Assembly: GCF_039555335.1 (NCBI RefSeq) | Contig: NC_092646.1 | Location: 25,321,739 to 25,385,738 of the forward strand | Direction of reading: 5' to 3' | Length of the DNA stretch: 64,000 nucleotides | DNA from: Amphiura filiformis | Lineage: Eukaryota > Echinodermata > Ophiuroidea > Amphilepidida > Amphiuridae | Part shown: positions 23,579-35,620 of the stretch, one piece after another | How the letters are laid out: each line of letters starts with the position of its first letter | Numbering within the stretch: the first letter of the stretch is position 1 | Made by a program: the position numbers and the translations under genes | The notes under the pieces: model-generated | Seen by the model: the letters and a program-made list of their open reading frames with translations, nothing else | What the model was told of the DNA's origin: nothing | Databases searched by the model: none

Positions 23579-25092
23579 TGGATGCATCCTTAAACGTTGC
23601 ATATATCCTTCAACCATTTCAAGATTACAATCGAAAAGAAGTCCATATTTCATGGTTAAGGTAGCAATTTGTCGTAAGTGAAGGTGAAGCCATTTAGTAC
23701 CCTCAGGGTAACCGAGTTTCTGACATCAAGCGCTGATAAAGTCTAATGACCTCATTAACGCTTAATGACGTTACAAAAAAGTTTGGTGGCATATCAAAAG
23801 TTTTGTGATTTTGTGCATGTGGTGATCAATAAAATGTGGAATCGCGGTGTTTGTCAAAAGCTGGCGTAACTTTTGACAAAGTTTGTCGAAATTAAATCAC
23901 GTGAATAAGCAATCAGTTTAATCTACTACCCATATTTACCATTTTCGAAACTACTCTCAAAGATTAAAAGAAACGATGTGTTAATCCGTATTTACTCGCG
24001 ATTTGCATGAACATTTCTCATAAAAGCCCGTGTTTTCACGTTCATTGTTGGTCATCTTTTCCACTTTTCTCCATATTCTTTTTTCCCTTATTCCCTCAAT
24101 TCCTTCAATCGTCACAAATGTTTTTGGTAGGCCGATCGCCAAAAAATGACACTCTTACGCGAATCCCTAGTTTCACTGCATGGATGAGACCAAATCAAGT
24201 ATCTCGCACTATGGACCACAATGGCCTCAACCCAATGGCATAGTCCAATAACCTCAATTAAACAATCATAATGCAAAATTTGACATCAAGTTGCAGAGTA
24301 TGAGTTTTTGCACCCATATTTTCAAATGTCATTCAATGAATGTACAAATGTATTGGGGTTAAAGAACTATGCACTAATAAATGAGAATGTTTTGGATCCT
24401 AGTATCGGGCATTAATTGGGATTGCAAAGGCGTTCAAACTTTAAAGCCACTGTAACGAACGAACAAAGCACGTTAAATTTAAAACAAAACAAGTATGCCA
24501 CCGGTTAAACTTGAAACTGGAATCAAATAATATCATATTACGCCCTAAAGACAAAGTCGAGTTCCCGCAAAATTTGTGGACATACTACACCATTATTACC
24601 TCAGGAAAATATCCGCAAGATACGTGCCAAATTGTTAGGCCAAATAATGCTCGGTATCAGATCCAATAAACTTGATGAAATCGGAGCAAATAAAAGTATC
24701 TTGTTGGAAGGGGATTACACGTGTAGATTTCGATCATCTAATCTAATATATATAGAAGAGGGAAGCGGATCATCATACGTTCTATATAATTTTGGTGTAC
24801 CAAAGTTCCATTTAAACTTATGGTCGAAGCGTTGAAATAAAATGAAAATGTGCCTTCGCCTCAGAAAACAGGTGTAAAGCATTACAATCGATAGCTCGGA
24901 GACTAAAAATTCATGACTATAAAACAAACTAAATGTAATGTAAACGCTAATGTAGCATTTCAAAGACACTCGCTTTAATTAGAATTGAGAACTAATGGGT
25001 CATTTTTGAAATGTTTATGTAAAGTTACTTAAATCGCCCACGTATCCAAGAAATATTGATTCAATTGCACATATTTAAATCATGACGCATTG
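23579..25092. other. Spacer with one dispersed repeat
   Basis: 24176..24345 is the plus-orientation copy of the repeat at 15738..15893. The rest shows only chance frames. Confidence 0.45.
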
Positions 25093-25096
25093 TTAA

Positions 25097-25431
25097 AGGA
25101 GTATTTCGTGATCCTAGCATCCTCTTTTTATGACATTTTTCTGTACATATCCACGAAAAAGCCTATTCCCAAAATTTCAGTTGATTCCGATTTTGCGTTT
25201 GCGAGTTATGCATGATTATGTGTATTACACTGCTCCATAGACAATGCGTTGTAATTTCGTTCTGGTACACCAGAACGAAATTCAAATTTCACGATATCTT
25301 TGCAAAACGAATTAATCTGCAAGAAATATTTTGTACATAAACATTATGTAGCCAGAGGTTTCCAGTGATATAAAAATCTCAACTTTTTTGAGAAAAGTGG
25401 GGGATGAGGCTGTGGATCACGAAATGCCCCT
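25097..25431. mobile_element. piggyBac-like MITE with TTAA duplication, copy 1
   Basis: 335 bp, flanked on both sides by TTAA. The inverted ends are AGGAGTATTTCGTGATCC and, as complement on the right, AGGGGCATTTCGTGATCC. A perfect 30-bp palindrome (AATTTCGTTCTGGT, AC, then the complement) marks the centre at 25253..25282. A second copy, 336 bp and in opposite orientation, lies at 52855..53190. Confidence 0.9.
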
Positions 25432-25435
25432 TTAA

Positions 25436-27236
25436 GTATCGCAATAGATGGTATAATGTACCACTTCCCTGAATATGATTTCGATCTTCATAAGACACTG
25501 TGACTTGCAATTGCTACATTTGGCCTTTTCAAGTTCCTGGTTTATGTCTCGTAGTTTTTCAAGTTCCTGTTAACTAAGCTATCCAAGGAAGTTGTTATTG
25601 ATACCCTCTGTACACCCTTTCTTACAAACCGAAAACTTGCAGCAAATGTTGTTAGAATCCGTGTTAGTTTTTTACGTAATCGTCTGGCCGCAGATTTTCT
25701 TGTTAAGTCAGTGGATCGACTCCCTGATTTATCAAAGTAGACAAAGGAAGTCTTCACATCTCGCAGTGTAATATTCGTAAGTAGAGGAAACAGTCAAATA
25801 CATGCTACAGATATACATGTTGCAAGTGTGTTTAAGTAATATTATAGTATTTAAAAAAACAACAACATTATTTCTTTGTGAATAATGTAGAGCAGTGAAA
25901 TATTATTATTGATTAGGCCAAATAAAAAATTACTTCCTTTCACTTCATCCTCCCTCCTGCCTTTCTGTGATCAGTCCATTTTATTTTTAAATTTTAATAC
26001 TTTAGTAACAACAATTTTTTTTTGGGGGGGGGGGGCAATTTTCATATTAAATTTTAAGTTTTTATTACTTAAGTGAAATATCAATCCTGATAATAAAAAA
26101 AAAGTTTATTAGTCAGCATGTATCACTTGCAAGTGTGCTTGTGGTATTCTCAGGGGTCTATAACCCCTCATAATTTCCTGAAGATGCTGACAACTGCTAT
26201 CAATTTTACGTGAAAACTGCTGCATTTTTTCAAGTTAGGAACAACAACAAACATCCCTCCCTCCTCATTTTTTCCAAAACGATGGGGACGTTAAACAAAT
26301 TTTTAATTTTATATGGCCTTAATTATATGAAAGACGTATATCATATGATAGGGTAATGCATTGTCACACGTAGGCTTTTCACATTTAAATCAGAGTGCAT
26401 CTGCCACAAACCTGGTTTAAAACTCTGTTACCAGGACTTGTTAATGTTTTCGTGCCTAATGCGTTCGGACTTCGGGTGATTACGCAATCCGATCACATGG
26501 GATATTTGAGCTCGAAAATTGCAGTCGCTTTATGCTGTAGCCTTTTGCAACCCCTAGTAGTAGTAGCGTTAGGGTTAGGGAACAAAAGTAATGGATAATA
26601 GAACTCGGTAGAGGAGTACCGTACAAATAAATATTATCTACAAAATATGAAAGTTTCTGCTCCTTTCATTTATCAAATAGTCATCTTAGCTGCTATTTTC
26701 AATTGCTGAATAGTATTTTTATATTTCTGTTTTGTTTTTTTCTCTGCATGCCAACGAATGCCACCAAAGAGTTTAAACTAGTTAATAACAAGTTACAACT
26801 AGGCCGAATTTCATGGGAAGACAAAATGACTGACAAACCATATGCACTTGTGTTTGGAAAATTAATACTAATCTTCTTGAATTACAAATTACACAATTTT
26901 CAACGGGGTCAGTCGAGCCCTTCTACCCCGCGTGGTGCCCGTCAGTAAGAGAGGGTAGGCGAGTTCGAAGTAGGGACGCCCGTGCGAGATCGGCAAGGTG
27001 AGATGTACTTCTACGGCGATCGTTGACCGCGTCTTAGACAAGCTACGGGAACTGCTATATTAGGTTGCCTCACTTTATTTCTTGACGAGTAATTTTGCTA
27101 TTCTATTTCATCGCTACAGTGTGGTCTGTATCATATTTACATTTTGTCTTAAGCTTCTTATTCAAGTTCGTACCCGTATTAATCAACCTTTTCTATTAGC
27201 AGTGTACACTCAAATAACTTAATTCAATGCATAATT
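25436..27236. other. Spacer with poly-G run and a GC-richer islet
   Basis: A T9-G12 homopolymer junction lies at about 26013..26035. A short GTTAGGGTTAGGG lies at 26567..26580. A compositionally distinct stretch at 26905..27055 is GC-richer and CpG-containing. No gene is identified. A 71-codon minus frame at 25542..25757 has no recognised domain. Confidence 0.45.
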
Positions 27237-27968
27237 TTCAGAGCTAGAGATGTTACACCCATAGAAATAAGCACAGAAATTAAAAGTGCTAATATAGTTG
27301 GCGTTACTTATCTCATAAGACTAATAAGTCAAAAAAGCTCAAAAAGTCTGGATATATTAGTTATGCCAACCATGTCGTTGGCATAACTTAATTATTTGAG
27401 GTGACACGTTACCTCAACTTTTTTGATTATGCCAACGAATGTATAGTTTTCGGTAATGCTAACTCAAGACCATTTTATTAGCAGTACTTAATTGAATGGG
27501 TTATTACAACTGTGTTTGAAGGCCTATGGTGTAGCAAACATCATCAAAGACCTGTTCCCATAAGAATTTCGAAAATGTTTAGTTATTTAGCTGAATTCTG
27601 GATTGTAAGCTGCAACTCAAACATATCTCATTTGTGTTTGAGCTGCAACAACTTAATTGAATGAGTTGCAACAACGTAGGCGCTGTGTTGTAGTTGAGTT
27701 GCATTAACAAACTTGTTGAAGTCCATGAACTGCTGAATTGTAACAACTCAAGTTCTATAAAGTTGGCAAAAGCAGTTGAGGCAACGTGTCACCTCAAATA
27801 ATTAAGTTATGCCAACAATGTGGTTGGCATTACTAAAATATCTTTAAATGACTTTTTGAGCCTTTTTGACTAGTGGTTTTTATTAGTAACGGCAGCTATA
27901 TCATGATATGAGCACTTTTAAGTTGGGTGTGTGCTTATTTCTATAAGTGTAACATATCTAACTCTGAA
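27237..27968. mobile_element. Large foldback element with about 190-bp arms
   Basis: The left arm begins CAGAGCTAGAGATGTTACA. The right arm as complement begins CAGAGTTAGATATGTTACA. Both continue through AAATAAGCACA and ACTTAATTATTTGAGGTGAC. The central part contains smaller palindromes (CTCAAACA...TGTTTGAG at about 27616). Non-coding. Confidence 0.8.
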
Positions 27969-28221
27969 CATTCATGTAAGAGTGAAGTCTACTACGGAGT
28001 GATCTCTGAAAACACTACCTTGTGAAATGTACTAATTGGAAAAAAGAATTAGAGTAAAGTAGTCTTTAATTCCATGTCAAAAAGTGACACTGAAGCCGAA
28101 ATTTTGTAATTTGTTGGCCTTCACTCGCTACGTAGTGGCGTAGCTAGGATGTTTGTCCAGGGGAAGTCCAGGGAAACTAACTCCTAAAAACTGACAAAAT
28201 GAATGGTCACACCTAATTTAT

Positions 28222-28336
28222 AAGGGATGAAATCGACCACCGATTCCGAGCGGTTCCGTCCGGTTGGAGCCGGTTTCTATTATTCTAAGCAATGTAACGT
28301 GGTTCAACTGGCGGTCGCGTTTTGATTTCATCCCCA
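28222..28336. mobile_element. Short TIR MITE
   Basis: Ends GGGATGAAATCGACCACCG and, on the complement of the right end, GGGGATGAAATC...GCGACCGCC. About 115 bp. The interior word GGAGCCGGTTTCTATT has a relative near 56820..56840 (complement). Confidence 0.55.
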
Positions 28337-28673
28337 ATACAATATAACATGATTTTTAACTACTTCTATTTTGTAAAGACACAAAGGCTACAAAAAATAG
28401 GTCTACAACTGTATGAAGAGGCTGGCCAAATGGATAGTTTACATCAGGGGAGTACAGGCACACTCTTTTGGTAAAAAGAACACTTTATCCGGTGTTTAAA
28501 CAAAAACAAAAAACACAATTGACTCTTTTACACACTTTTATTCATTGTACTTTATATTTAATAAAACAAAATATACATAATTCAATCTTTTAATCTCTAA
28601 ATTCTTTTTATCAGAAATTGTAAATAACAGTAAAATTGACAACTTCAAGGCGTTTTTGTAGTATATAAACAAA

Positions 28674-28920
28674 ATATGCACACTACGAAACCCCTTTTAA
28701 AATAGCGGTGTACTCAATAATAGGTATATAACTGAGGAAGATCCCCACACAGAGAAAAGTCTTTGCAAAAATCTTGGCATTTGAAAATAGAACATCATCA
28801 ATAAGATATGCACCACTACGAAACCCCTTTTAAAGTAGCGGTGCACTTAATCAAAACTAATGAAGATCACCACACAGAGCCGTCTTTAAAAAAAAGTCTT
28901 GCATATCATAATAGAACTCC
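28674..28920. repeat. Tandem duplication, 132-bp period
   Basis: ATATGCAC.ACTACGAAACC, then CCTTTTAAA.TAGCGGTG, occurs at 28674 and 28806. Both are followed by a CCACACAGAG...GTCTT...AATAGAAC segment. Confidence 0.8.
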
Positions 28921-28924
28921 TTAA

Positions 28925-30700
28925 CAATCATGTCAAACGCTTAAATTAAGTTGATTGAAGAGGAACTCGATAAGAATATTAAGGAAGTGCTATATATTAG
29001 TGGACTTAAGAAATATTCCATGTAACATGTCTTCTTTATTTAATCTATTAGGCCGTATAAAATTAATGTTTTGGTTCTCGTCCAGAGGATTTTCATGAAT
29101 TGATGAGGGAGGGAGGTGGTTTTTTTTTGTTTTTTGTTTTTTCAATGTAAAATTAGCATTGTTAGTAGTTTTCGGTCTTCTCCAACAGTGCTCGAGGAAA
29201 CGATGAGGCCCTTTTTTTTTTTTCAAATGTGAGATTCTGAGGGATAAACCCCTAGAGTACCACAAAAAGACTTGGAAGTGATGCTTGTTCTCTAATAAAC
29301 TTATTTATATGTATGAAGATTTCATAAATCATTCCAAAGTCTATAAAAATTGAAAAATCTATAATAAAAAAAAAAATCTGACAAATTCCAGAAATTGAGG
29401 AAGGAAGACTAGAACAAAAAATATTAATTTTACACGGCCTTATAATTCTATTTCCAGTAATGTTTAACTCCTAACGAATGTTTCAATGACCTAAAATCGA
29501 TAATATATTTCCACCAGACATTCTACATAACATAATGTGGCCTGCTAACGCGAAATGAGTGTAAAGTCGCAAGTTGATCCGAAACGCCCTGGCTACTGCG
29601 TTGGTGGTCTTTGTTACCTTCGTGAATAGCCCGTTGTACCCCCATTCATATAGGACATACAGGCATACTTCTGGCTTGAACAGGTGCGCGACAAACAATG
29701 AACATCAACTAAGTTTACCAGGATATCTCGTAACTACTAACTTGCAACTTTATGATGATGGGGTGGGGGTTATTGGATGGAGCGGAGGGGTGCGTGGGTG
29801 GATGTGCATTATGTATGTTGGTGTTTTGTGTGATCAATGTATATATGTAATATCAAGTAACGTTTAATCTAAAACCTTTAAATGTCACTCTGCCCTTTAT
29901 AGTGTTACTGTCAGTTAAGTGGATGACATGCCTATTAACGTATTCAGTTGTAACTGCAGAGGCATCATGTGCAAGATGATGAAATAGTTTAAGTGATGTC
30001 GATAACAGCATTTGAGGGATATAATGCGATAATTGGTCAATACATTATGTGACCAGCTCCAACAAAACCCGGAACAAGGCGCCAGACATGTTTTTGAGTT
30101 AAAGGCCTTTAAATATGACATTTGATTTCTTAGTTTCATGGTATTTGACTATGGGCCTAAATGGACTTTCAATTCCTCGACATTACTTATTAAAAATAGG
30201 TTTATTTAATCAATAAATAACAGTTGACTTATGATAATCCCTATTCAATCCTATGTAAGGCAGGAAACTAATTAATTGACCCATTACTCAGAATAACAAG
30301 TTGGCAAAAATGTCAAGGTATCATTTACAAAATTATTCATATCTTAAAAAGTATTGATACTATTTATATAATTTTGGTATTATTTTAAGTCTTATTGTCT
30401 AGTACTTATATTTTTATTCAAATAATGAAGTGTCAAAAATGCAACTTGTTCTTAGTTTTGTCAGAACGGGTCACATTTTACGGTATTGCTATGTAGATGA
30501 CCTTGAAACCTCGTTCATTACAACGCTTAAATTCAGTTGATTGGTAAAAGAGGAACGCGATAATAAAATTACGGAAGTACTAAATAGTGTGGACGTAGAA
30601 TATTCCATGCAACATGTCTAATCTATTCACATTATATTTCCAGTAACGTCTTGACTTAAACCACTTCATCATCTTGCACATGATGCCTCAGCAGTTACAA
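28925..30700. repeat. Diverged repeat pieces around an inverted pair
   Basis: 28925..29045 and 30515..30625 are direct relatives (AACGCTTAAATT, AATATTCCATG.AACATGTCT). 29945..29994 and 30654..30702 are inverted relatives (GAGGCATCATGTGCAAGATG). No coding content is recognised. The overlapping frames at 29483..29867 on both strands have no known domain. Confidence 0.55.
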
Positions 30701-32107
30701 CTTACTTAAGGGGTCGAGCTGTATTGTCTCAAATATCTCCGAAATGGGAGAAAACTGCAATGTATGCTTTGAAATTTTGCCTAGCAATATCTATCTCAGG
30801 TGCAAAATTTATGGTGCACATGAAAGATTGAAGTCTTTAGATTAATATTTTAGCAATCTTAATATTATTAGTTGATAGGAAATTCTTCAAATATGCCTGT
30901 ACATATAACGACGCATAACAGCCCACGCAGTTTTTTATAGGTGAACTCTTTTCGAGCAGTCCGTGTTGGACGATGACCCTATCTTTTTGCTGAGGTATTT
31001 ACAGGACCTTGAAATAAGAATTATGATAGATATTTGTGACTTCGGAATGCGACGAAGGCATGTTCAAAGCTCGTCAACATACAAACTTCTACCTGATTTT
31101 ACAGTCTCGTCGACCACTGTCTGGCGCATGTTATTTTGTTACTCTAAATTCAACAAAATTCCATTTTTTTATGCAAAAAGACTTCTGGAGATACCATCCT
31201 GCATGTCCGTGTTCGATTTATGGTAATACAATTAACCAATTTTGAAATATCAATATTTTCAGATTCACGGAAGCCATATTTTGTACATTTTCGACAGTAA
31301 CGAGTTAACGCCAATTTTGGTAGGGGGCCTACAAGTTTGTCAGTTTTGCCGAAGTTATTTATCCGGTTAACTAACGAATATCAAGGTTCATAGGCGAGCT
31401 AATAGCGCTATGTTATTATATTACTTTTACTTACGATCTTCATAATGATTCCATTTGAGAACGAATATAACTCCTTATAGGTCTTCAACTTTGTCTTCAC
31501 ACGACTAGCCATATTTTATGGAGTGTTGCCAGGCAAGTCAAAAGCAAATTGAGACAAATCGGCACTAAATATGGCCCGTAACTACATCAACATATCACCC
31601 AAATGTCCATGTTATTTAGGGTACAATGTTAATGTAAATACATTGTAATATACAATTTTAAAACATTGTTGAAAATGTTCTAACATGCGTATGCGCGATT
31701 CTTTCTCCCGTTTGAGTTTTAATGTATACCTAGTAAGATATTGACAGTCAATTCATAAGAAGCCCAAAGTTAATACTAACACTGCAGCGCTGGCAATACG
31801 ACCAATTCTGTAAAACGATATGACAAGAATCGTTCCGCTTGATTTATCAGGTCTATAAAGGTGACAAAGGAACAGGTCTCTAGTTTGATTCCACAACCAT
31901 TCAAACCGATCTCATGTTTTATTGTATTATCATGTATTAAAATGAGGATGGCTATGTCATAAATGGACCGGAACAATATAACCGTATACTACCACCTGTG
32001 TTGAAGGACAGTTCTGAGATACAGGGTGTTCCAGAATGATCTATACCGTGTTTGAAAAATTAATCAACAGTGTATTTAATTTTAGTACCGGTATACATGG
32101 AATACAA

Positions 32108-32267
32108 TAGAGAGCTTGCGAAATGACGTTACTTTAACTTTAACTTTAACGTCTAGAGGATTACAGAGATTATGTATTCAAAACCACCTTGGTTTTGAAT
32201 ACATAATCTCTATAATCTCTAGACGTTAAAGTTAAAGTTAAAGTAACGTCATTTCGCAAGCTCTCTA
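32108..32267. mobile_element. Near-perfect 160-bp palindrome (foldback MITE)
   Basis: The arms of about 78 bp differ by about two bases around a 3-base centre. They begin TAGAGAGCTTGCGAAATGAC and include three tandem AACTTT units. The terminal TA on each side fits a TA target duplication. Transcripts of it would form one long hairpin. Such low arm divergence implies a young insertion or ongoing homogenisation. Confidence 0.85.
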
Positions 32268-33281
32268 ATGACATAAATGTCACCTACTTATTGTGTTACT
32301 TTCATTTCAAAAACTTGATTCGTTTTGGCGTGATATTGATATTCTTAAAACTGGACAAAAATTGCACGTGTGTAACTTACAGCACAGGCTTCATAAGCAC
32401 CAGACATTGACCTGCTTTATCACTATCGCCCAGACGTAGACGTACTTTGCAATATAGTGTAGAAATCATTCAGTTGTCAAAGGAGATGCACCAAATTTGG
32501 CACAAATGTAGAGCTTGAAACACTGAATAATTCTTAATATTGATTTAAGTGACCTTTTTCATGTGTTTTCAATATTAGTCCCGATATTTGTGCTGAATTT
32601 AAAAAAAAAAATTTACGATCAATTTTACGCCAAAAATGTAATTCTTATAGATTGTATAACTTGTTTAAGAAAAACTTGCTGCAAATGTAATCTTCACCTT
32701 TTCCTAGTTGTGTGTTTGCCAATAGGGACATAAATACATGCTGTGGCACAAGGACGAATCTTCTCTATAATATTTTTATAATAGGCCCCTAAATCAATCT
32801 CTGCCGGCATTTCAAATGATGAAACTCATACACCGCAATCATTATTTTCGAAACTGCCGCCAAAGACGACACATGCAGTATTAGGTCAATCAAGCTTAAC
32901 AAATCCTTTATACCATGCATGCAAGTAATCGATAGATCATAACAAAATTAGCTGCAAAACTTTTTCCAAATAACTTTGTGCTGAACGGTTAGTTCATTAT
33001 TTTCATAATAGATTGTATTGTCAAAACTTAAACTTCACCATTGTACGCAATATTCTGTAATTTATTTTAGAAACATTCGATCTTTAAAATCTTAAATTAC
33101 CAAGAAAGCTAAATATATGTAATATTTAGAACTCAAAACAATACGACTGATAACAATGCTACCTACAAAATTCAACTTTCCCGCTATGGATCTTTCTGGG
33201 ACACCCATGCAGCTTAAGATGACAGCGAGACAGGTTTCTCTAGATCGATTACACGGCCATTCATACCTATTACCTGTTTTA

Positions 33282-33523
33282 GGGAACAAACCAAAAATCG
33301 ATAACGTCTTATAAACGAAACCAGTTTCGTTTAAGGGGTCGGGGGTAAAAATACTCGATTACGTTTGTACAAAAACATCGGTCTGAAGAATGTGTCATTA
33401 TTATTATTATGTCAAAATTTCCAACATTTCATTATTACGTTTCTGGCATGGAGGGAGGGGGGTCGGCTGAGAAACGAAACTAGTTACGTTTATTGGACGT
33501 CGTCGATCTTTTGGTTTGTTCCC
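33282..33523. mobile_element. PIF/Harbinger-like MITE with TTA duplication
   Basis: 242 bp, TTA on both sides (33279-33281 and 33524-33526). The ends are GGGAACAAACCAAAA and its complement, and arm similarity continues for about 50 bp through ATCGA..ACGTC and AAACGAAAC. The G-rich terminal bases and 3-bp TTA duplication fit PIF/Harbinger. Confidence 0.85.
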
Positions 33524-33857
33524 TTATTGTAACCTTATAGAAGCCATACTTTTCACGCCGTACTGATTACCCTCTGTACGGAATGTTACATCACAATCTT
33601 GATCGACTTGACAACAGGCACACCCCGGTACAAATAATTGTAACTGGTGGAAAGTCGTATTTATGACAAAATGATTAAAAAGTGATACTTTTAGGTATTA
33701 TTCTGTTAGTTTCTGTTTGGCAAATCATAAATACTCACGTGTTTTGGTCAAAATGGCAATAATCTTTTTTCTACCCCTACCCACCTGAAATAGCTAAACA
33801 CAACCCTTAAATAGGCATGTCTTCCACTTAACTGACAGTAACTCTATAAAGGGCAGA

Positions 33858-34340
33858 TTGATTGACGTCATTACGTCAAATTGTATAAAATATTACCTTT
33901 TAACTTAAGTTGTGAATGTCATCAAACTTAAGATTAGTGATATGCCTTTTTGTTACAAGAATATTACGTACTTCGATTATTGATCATTTTATGCCAAGAT
34001 TAGAGCCGGGTTCTTCGAAAATATTTGTACGGGGAATGTGCCACCCAGACTTTCGGATGCTGACTTTCTTGATACCTACTTTTTGCTGTTTTTGTTATCC
34101 AAAAGTAAACCAATTTCACAAAAAAACACCCAAAAAGCAAATTACCGGTAATACGAATTGGGTGCTTTTTTATATAAATGCGCCCAATCGGGCAAAATTG
34201 GTCTCCACTGAAAACCACCCATCGATATACCAAAATCTCTGAAAAGGTACCCCAAAACGGTGGCACATCCCTGTATACCTTCAACCAGGAAGACCCCCGG
34301 ATTAGAGAAGCAATTTCTAACAATACTGAAGCACAATATA
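33858..34340. other. Overlapping frames of no recognised function downstream of the DMRT gene
   Basis: Frames of 60 to 127 codons overlap on both strands (for example 34000..34383 minus and 33916..34242 plus). None contains a family motif I recognise. The overlap on opposite strands argues for composition, not genes. Confidence 0.5.
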
Positions 34341-34344
34341 TTTT

Positions 34345-34354
34345 TTTATTTATT
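34345..34354 (-). terminator. Candidate polyadenylation signal of the DMRT gene
   Basis: On the minus strand, two overlapping AATAAA hexamers (AATAAATAAA) begin about 41 bases after the stop codon at 34395..34397. This would give a very short 3' UTR. Further sites downstream cannot be excluded. Confidence 0.5.
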
Positions 34355-34394
34355 GTACAGCTGCTGTGATAAATAATCAACATAACAATGTGGG

Positions 34395-35305
34395 TTATTT
34401 CTGCCCCAGCAAAAAATCAACAGAAAATGACAACTTTGGTGCAGGATTCGCTGCTGTTTTGTCCCTGGCAAATCCAGCCACTGATTCTGAAGGTCTCTTG
34501 CTTTGTGAAGCGCACTTTTCCATTTTATAGTTACTTGGACAATGGTGACCCTCGTCACCACTTTCTGAGTGCACGTCATGAGTGTCATCAACACAAATGA
34601 GTTCATCATCATCTTCTACACTAGAACATCTAAGTTTATGCACACTCTGCGCTGAGAATCCATTGTTTATAGGCGAGAAAGCAGATCTTTGTAAAGTGGG
34701 CTGTGGCTTTTTTAGCCCGTTGTTAGCTGCCAAAAGTAAGTCCGCATACCTCTGTGCTGCAATGTGTCCATCTGATGGCAGTGTATTAGTGTTCTGCCGA
34801 AGCATTTGAAATGGCATACACCAAGGCACATACATTGGTGACATAGAAGATGAATCTGAAGGTATTCTTAGTGATGGCGGTGGTGGTGACATATCATTAC
34901 AAGACGGAATTGATTTGATTGTTACTAGATATTCAATGGCTCGATGGAGATCTCCACCTGCTGATTGCAAGATCATGTCCAATGCTGATGGATTATGGTG
35001 AGGAAACAACCGCTGTAAGAATTCTTTAGGCATTGTGTTTGCCTTCATGATCGATGAAGGCACATTGCCTCCAGGCTGTAATCTGCTTCCAAGCCTCTCG
35101 CTTCCACCATGACCTTGTGGTTGTTGCGCAGCATACATCAAACTCCATTGGCATTCACGTTGAAGCATGGTAGTCTCTAGTTCCTTGTCTGCGAAGGCGC
35201 GTCTTTTACGCATTCTCTCGCTGACGGAAGGCGGTAAGAAAATAACAGGTCGATGGGAAACGCTGGATGAGTATTGCAAGGCTCGACCCGCACGGGAACG
35301 ACAAC
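34395..35305 (-). CDS. DM-domain transcription factor (DMRT2-like), second coding exon with DMA-like domain
   Basis: Supplies residues 144 to 446 of a 446-residue protein and ends in TAA. The start is set by an acceptor: the minus strand reads a pyrimidine-rich TTCTTTTGTTATTGCTCAC, then AG at 35307-35306. The exon opens with GT, which completes a Gly codon begun by exon 1 (phase 1 on both sides). Residues about 171 to 193 read SVSERMRKRRAFADKELE and beyond, a basic motif I associate with DMRT2. Residues about 234 to 272 contain KEFLQRLFPHHNPSALDMIL, then SAGGDLHRAIEYL. This is the CUE-like DMA fold, probably a protein-interaction module. A Pro/Ser-rich segment, an acidic stretch (EDDDELICVDD) and a C-terminal LSFSVDFLLGQK follow. 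The family are nuclear transcription regulators in sex determination and mesoderm or neural development. The ORF continuing upstream to 35348 is intron read-through. Confidence 0.85.
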
Positions 35306-35479
35306 CTGTGAGCAATAACAAAAGAAAAACAGGATACTTATTAAACACATTGTATCTGTATACTTGATGTGACGATTTTATTTAAAACCTTAAAAATCAA
35401 CTTTGCACCAATATCACAATAGCAAACCAGTCACGGATTGCGTATCTGACAATAATATTGTTGAACGGTGAAATATTTA

Positions 35480-35620
35480 AGAAATAAAGGGTAATACACC
35501 ATCCTTTATACCCAAATAATGTGTCTGAGACAGTAAAAATGTGACTAATTATTGATACGTTTTTACTGCCGAGGACATATTAATTGGGTGTAAAAGTTAA
35601 AGCAGCGATCTTTATTTCTA
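35480..35620. mobile_element. Foldback MITE, copy in the DMRT intron
   Basis: The ends AGAAATAAAGGGTAAT and, on the complement of the right end, AGAAATAAAGATC are inverted. The arms carry CCCAAATAATGTGTC and TTTTTACTGCC...GGACA. It is related to 49919..50080 and more diverged than that copy. Confidence 0.7.

Larger units (their letters stand above)
29889..33857. repeat. Distant inverted pair, 47-bp arms, 3.97 kb apart
   Basis: 29889..29936 and 33811..33857 are inverted copies (TCTGCCCTTTATAG, GTTACTGTCAGTTAAGTGGA, GACATGCCTAT) with about three mismatches. They could be the TIRs of a decayed DNA transposon, or two solo MITE ends. No transposase is visible between them. Confidence 0.5.

Noticed and set aside
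26567..26580. Interstitial telomere repeat
   Set aside because: Only two TTAGGG units, too short to be meaningful.
29483..29867. Gene in the overlapping 71- and 97-codon frames
   Set aside because: Frames on opposite strands overlap, neither has a recognised domain, and repeat pieces flank them.
34000..34383. 127-codon minus-strand protein next to the DMRT gene
   Set aside because: No domain, overlapping frames on the other strand, and it overlaps the likely DMRT 3' UTR.
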